Origin: Roseitranquillus sp963749675
Lineage (GTDB): Bacteria > Pseudomonadota > Alphaproteobacteria > Rhodobacterales > Rhodobacteraceae
Reading direction: 5' to 3'
NCBI GenBank assembly: GCA_963749675.1
Contig: CAVVNT010000001.1
Location: 1,116,001-1,180,000 of the forward strand
DNA: 64,000 nucleotides
Shown here: positions 62,923-64,000 of the stretch, piece after piece
How positions within the stretch are numbered: position 1 is the first letter of the stretch
How the letters are laid out: each line of letters starts with the position of its first letter
Translations under genes and position numbers: made by a program
The notes under the pieces: generated by a model
Databases searched by the model: none
What the model saw: only the letters and a program-made list of their open reading frames with translations
Told to the model about the DNA's origin: nothing

Positions 62923-63578
62923 CGCGCATTCACGACATGGGCGGCCGCTGGGGCGATGGAGCGATCGACACGCGCGACCACGGCAGGTTCGCCGAGGAGT
63001 GGCATCCCCGAGCGCTTGGCCTGACGCTCGCAGCCGGCGCGCTGGGGCGCTGGAGCCTCGACGCGTCGCGGCACGCGAGAGAGGCGCTGGCACCGGAGGA
63101 CTATGTCCGGTTCTCGTACTACGAGCGGTGGCTTGCGGGTCTGGCGGACGTGCTTGTCGCGTGCGGCGCCGTCAGTGAAGAGGAGCTCGCGGGCGGCAAG
63201 GTGAAGCCGGCTGGCGTGGAGCCGCTGCGTCCGGCGGCGGTGCCGGGCGTTCTGTCGTGCCGCAGTCCGTACGATCGGGCGGGGCCACCACCTTCATACG
63301 CCGCCGGCGACTGGGTGACGACACGCAACCCGGCACGCAACATCCTGGTCCCCGGCGGTCACACCAGGCTGCCCGCCTATGCGGCGGGCCATCGCGGCAG
63401 GATCGTCGCGTATCGGGGCTGCCACGTTTTTCCGGACAGCAACGCCCATGGGCTGGGTGAGGCACCGCAACCGCTCTACACAGTTGCCTTTTCCGCCGAT
63501 GATCTTTGGGGCGAGGCGGAGGGGCCGAACGACGAGGTGATGTTGGATCTGTGGGAGAGCTACCTGGAGCCGGTTTGA
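62919..63578 (+). CDS. nthB: Nitrile hydratase subunit beta
   Basis: 219 residues. Seen: MTRIHDMGGRWGDGAID, EEWHPRALGLTLAAGALGRWSLDASRHAREALAPEDYVRFSYYERWLAGL, then the SH3-like C-terminal domain YAAGDWVTTRNPARNILVPGGHTRLPAYAAGHRGRIVAYRGCHVFPDSNAHG and PLYTVAFSADDLWG. The arginines that contact the alpha-subunit metal site are expected in the R-F-S-Y-Y-E-R-W region. It overlaps nthA by 4 bases and the accessory gene by 4 bases. Confidence 0.93.
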   Translation: MTRIHDMGGRWGDGAIDTRDHGRFAEEWHPRALGLTLAAGALGRWSLDASRHAREALAPEDYVRFSYYERWLAGLADVLVACGAVSEEELAGGKVKPAGVEPLRPAAVPGVLSCRSPYDRAGPPPSYAAGDWVTTRNPARNILVPGGHTRLPAYAAGHRGRIVAYRGCHVFPDSNAHGLGEAPQPLYTVAFSADDLWGEAEGPNDEVMLDLWESYLEPV

Positions 63579-63919
63579 GCGCCGAACGGTTCGAGGCGCC
63601 GTGGCACGCGCAGCTGTTCGCGCTGACGGTCGCGTTGAGCGGGGCCGGTCATCTGTCGTGGCACGACTGGACCGCGGCGCTGGGTCGGGCACTTGCGCAG
63701 AACGGCTCGGAGAGTGACGCAGACTACTATCGCGCCTGGCTCGGGGCGCTGGAAGAGGTCCTTGCGGATCTTGGGGTGGTTGAACCGGAGCTGCTGGAGC
63801 ATTATCGCCTCGCGTGGGAGAGGGCGTATCTCTCGACGCCGCATGGGCAGCCGGTGACGATGGAGGCCGCATATCGCAGCGCGCGCCCGTCACGGGGCGA
63901 CGTCGATCCCGAGCCTTAG
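63575..63919 (+). CDS. Nitrile hydratase accessory (activator) protein
   Basis: 114 residues from a TTG overlapping the nthB stop. The pattern FEAPWHAQLFALTVALSGAGHLSWHDWTAALGRAL, YYRAWLGALEEVLADLGVV and HYRLAWERAYLSTPHGQPV matches the P14K/NhlE-type proteins that help load cobalt into the alpha subunit. It resembles nthB's N-terminal half, as is known for this family. The TTG has GGAG before it; the start is uncertain. Confidence 0.85.
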   Translation: MSAERFEAPWHAQLFALTVALSGAGHLSWHDWTAALGRALAQNGSESDADYYRAWLGALEEVLADLGVVEPELLEHYRLAWERAYLSTPHGQPVTMEAAYRSARPSRGDVDPEP

Positions 63920-63972
63920 GCGAGCCGAGCCGGCGACCGGCGGGCTGAAGCAGAGCAGTTGGCGAGAGTAAG

Positions 63973-64000
63973 ATGACACCGGCGGCGCGTGCAGCGGCAT
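63973..64000 (+). CDS. Start of a gene cut by the window edge (possibly rsmB)
   Basis: ATG 63973 reads MTPAARAAA, preceded by GGCGAGAG. This short start resembles the N-terminus of Rhodobacterales 16S rRNA methyltransferase RsmB, but 28 bases are not enough to decide. Confidence 0.3.

Overview
This window is one contiguous, GC-rich piece of an alphaproteobacterial chromosome, most likely from the Rhodobacterales (Paracoccaceae/Roseobacteraceae type). The evidence is gene order and gene content: ruvCAB joined to ybgC-tolQRAB-pal-cpoB-tilS-ftsH, a ctaC-ctaB-ctaG-ctaE-surf1-thrC-M16 protease-GNAT block, lysC beside ptsP, a kdsD-kdsB-kdsA block, and many TGATG or ATGA gene overlaps. I see no rRNA, tRNA, CRISPR array, transposase or prophage. 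Almost every long reading frame antisense to these genes is a GC-driven shadow.

Layout. 1-3.5 kb: end of prmA, a small DUF1127 gene, and the Holliday-junction genes ruvC, ruvA, ruvB. 3.5-10.5 kb: the Tol-Pal envelope system and tilS. 10.5-16.3 kb: ftsH, a MOSC protein, the one-carbon genes fhs and folD, and a small phosphoesterase. 16.3-22 kb (minus strand): a PaaI-like thioesterase, the ligase-associated DNA-damage endonuclease PdeM and Lhr-type helicase with a flavin monooxygenase between them, and a secreted lysozyme-like protein. 22-25.7 kb: a DUF2270 membrane protein, two overlapping micro-genes for single-span membrane proteins, and a scoA - LOV histidine kinase - scoB operon. 25.8-32 kb: topA, an EF-hand protein, a glycine-zipper protein, dprA, tldD. 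32-39.4 kb: cytochrome oxidase subunits II and III with assembly factors, then thrC, an M16 peptidase and a GNAT acetyltransferase. 39.4-46.3 kb: secreted metallo-hydrolase, FAD dehydrogenase, mtnP, a nuclease-like protein, and small detoxification or acetyltransferase genes. 46.3-55.9 kb: ptsP, lysC, a GAF-HWE histidine kinase, SDR, DUF1178, glutathione peroxidase, a histone-deacetylase-like hydrolase, lytic transglycosylase, thpR. 56-59.7 kb: Kdo synthesis and polyphosphate kinase 2. 59.8-64 kb: class III CoA-transferase, an MFS transporter divergent from a cobalt-type nitrile hydratase operon, and possibly the first codons of rsmB.

How the genes work together. The Tol-Pal operon and the Kdo operon maintain the outer envelope. 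The cta block supplies the Cu-A subunit, haem farnesylation, Cu-B insertion and subunit III of an aa3-type oxidase. fhs and folD form a tetrahydrofolate one-carbon pair. scoA/scoB activate acetoacetate, with a blue-light receptor kinase embedded between them. The nitrile hydratase genes form a compact hydration module with a divergent transporter.

Several conserved genes are interrupted by a single-base indel (a gene between ruvB and ybgC, fhs, the M16 peptidase, kdsD, ppk2), and tolR carries a compensating pair. Because unrelated housekeeping genes are hit the same way, sequence error is at least as likely as decay. The least explained signals are a structured intergenic element present twice (before tolQ and before the flavin monooxygenase gene), the LOV kinase inside the CoA-transferase operon, the overlapping micro-genes, a cluster of GTAC sites beside kdsA, and a long hairpin in the nitrile hydratase leader.
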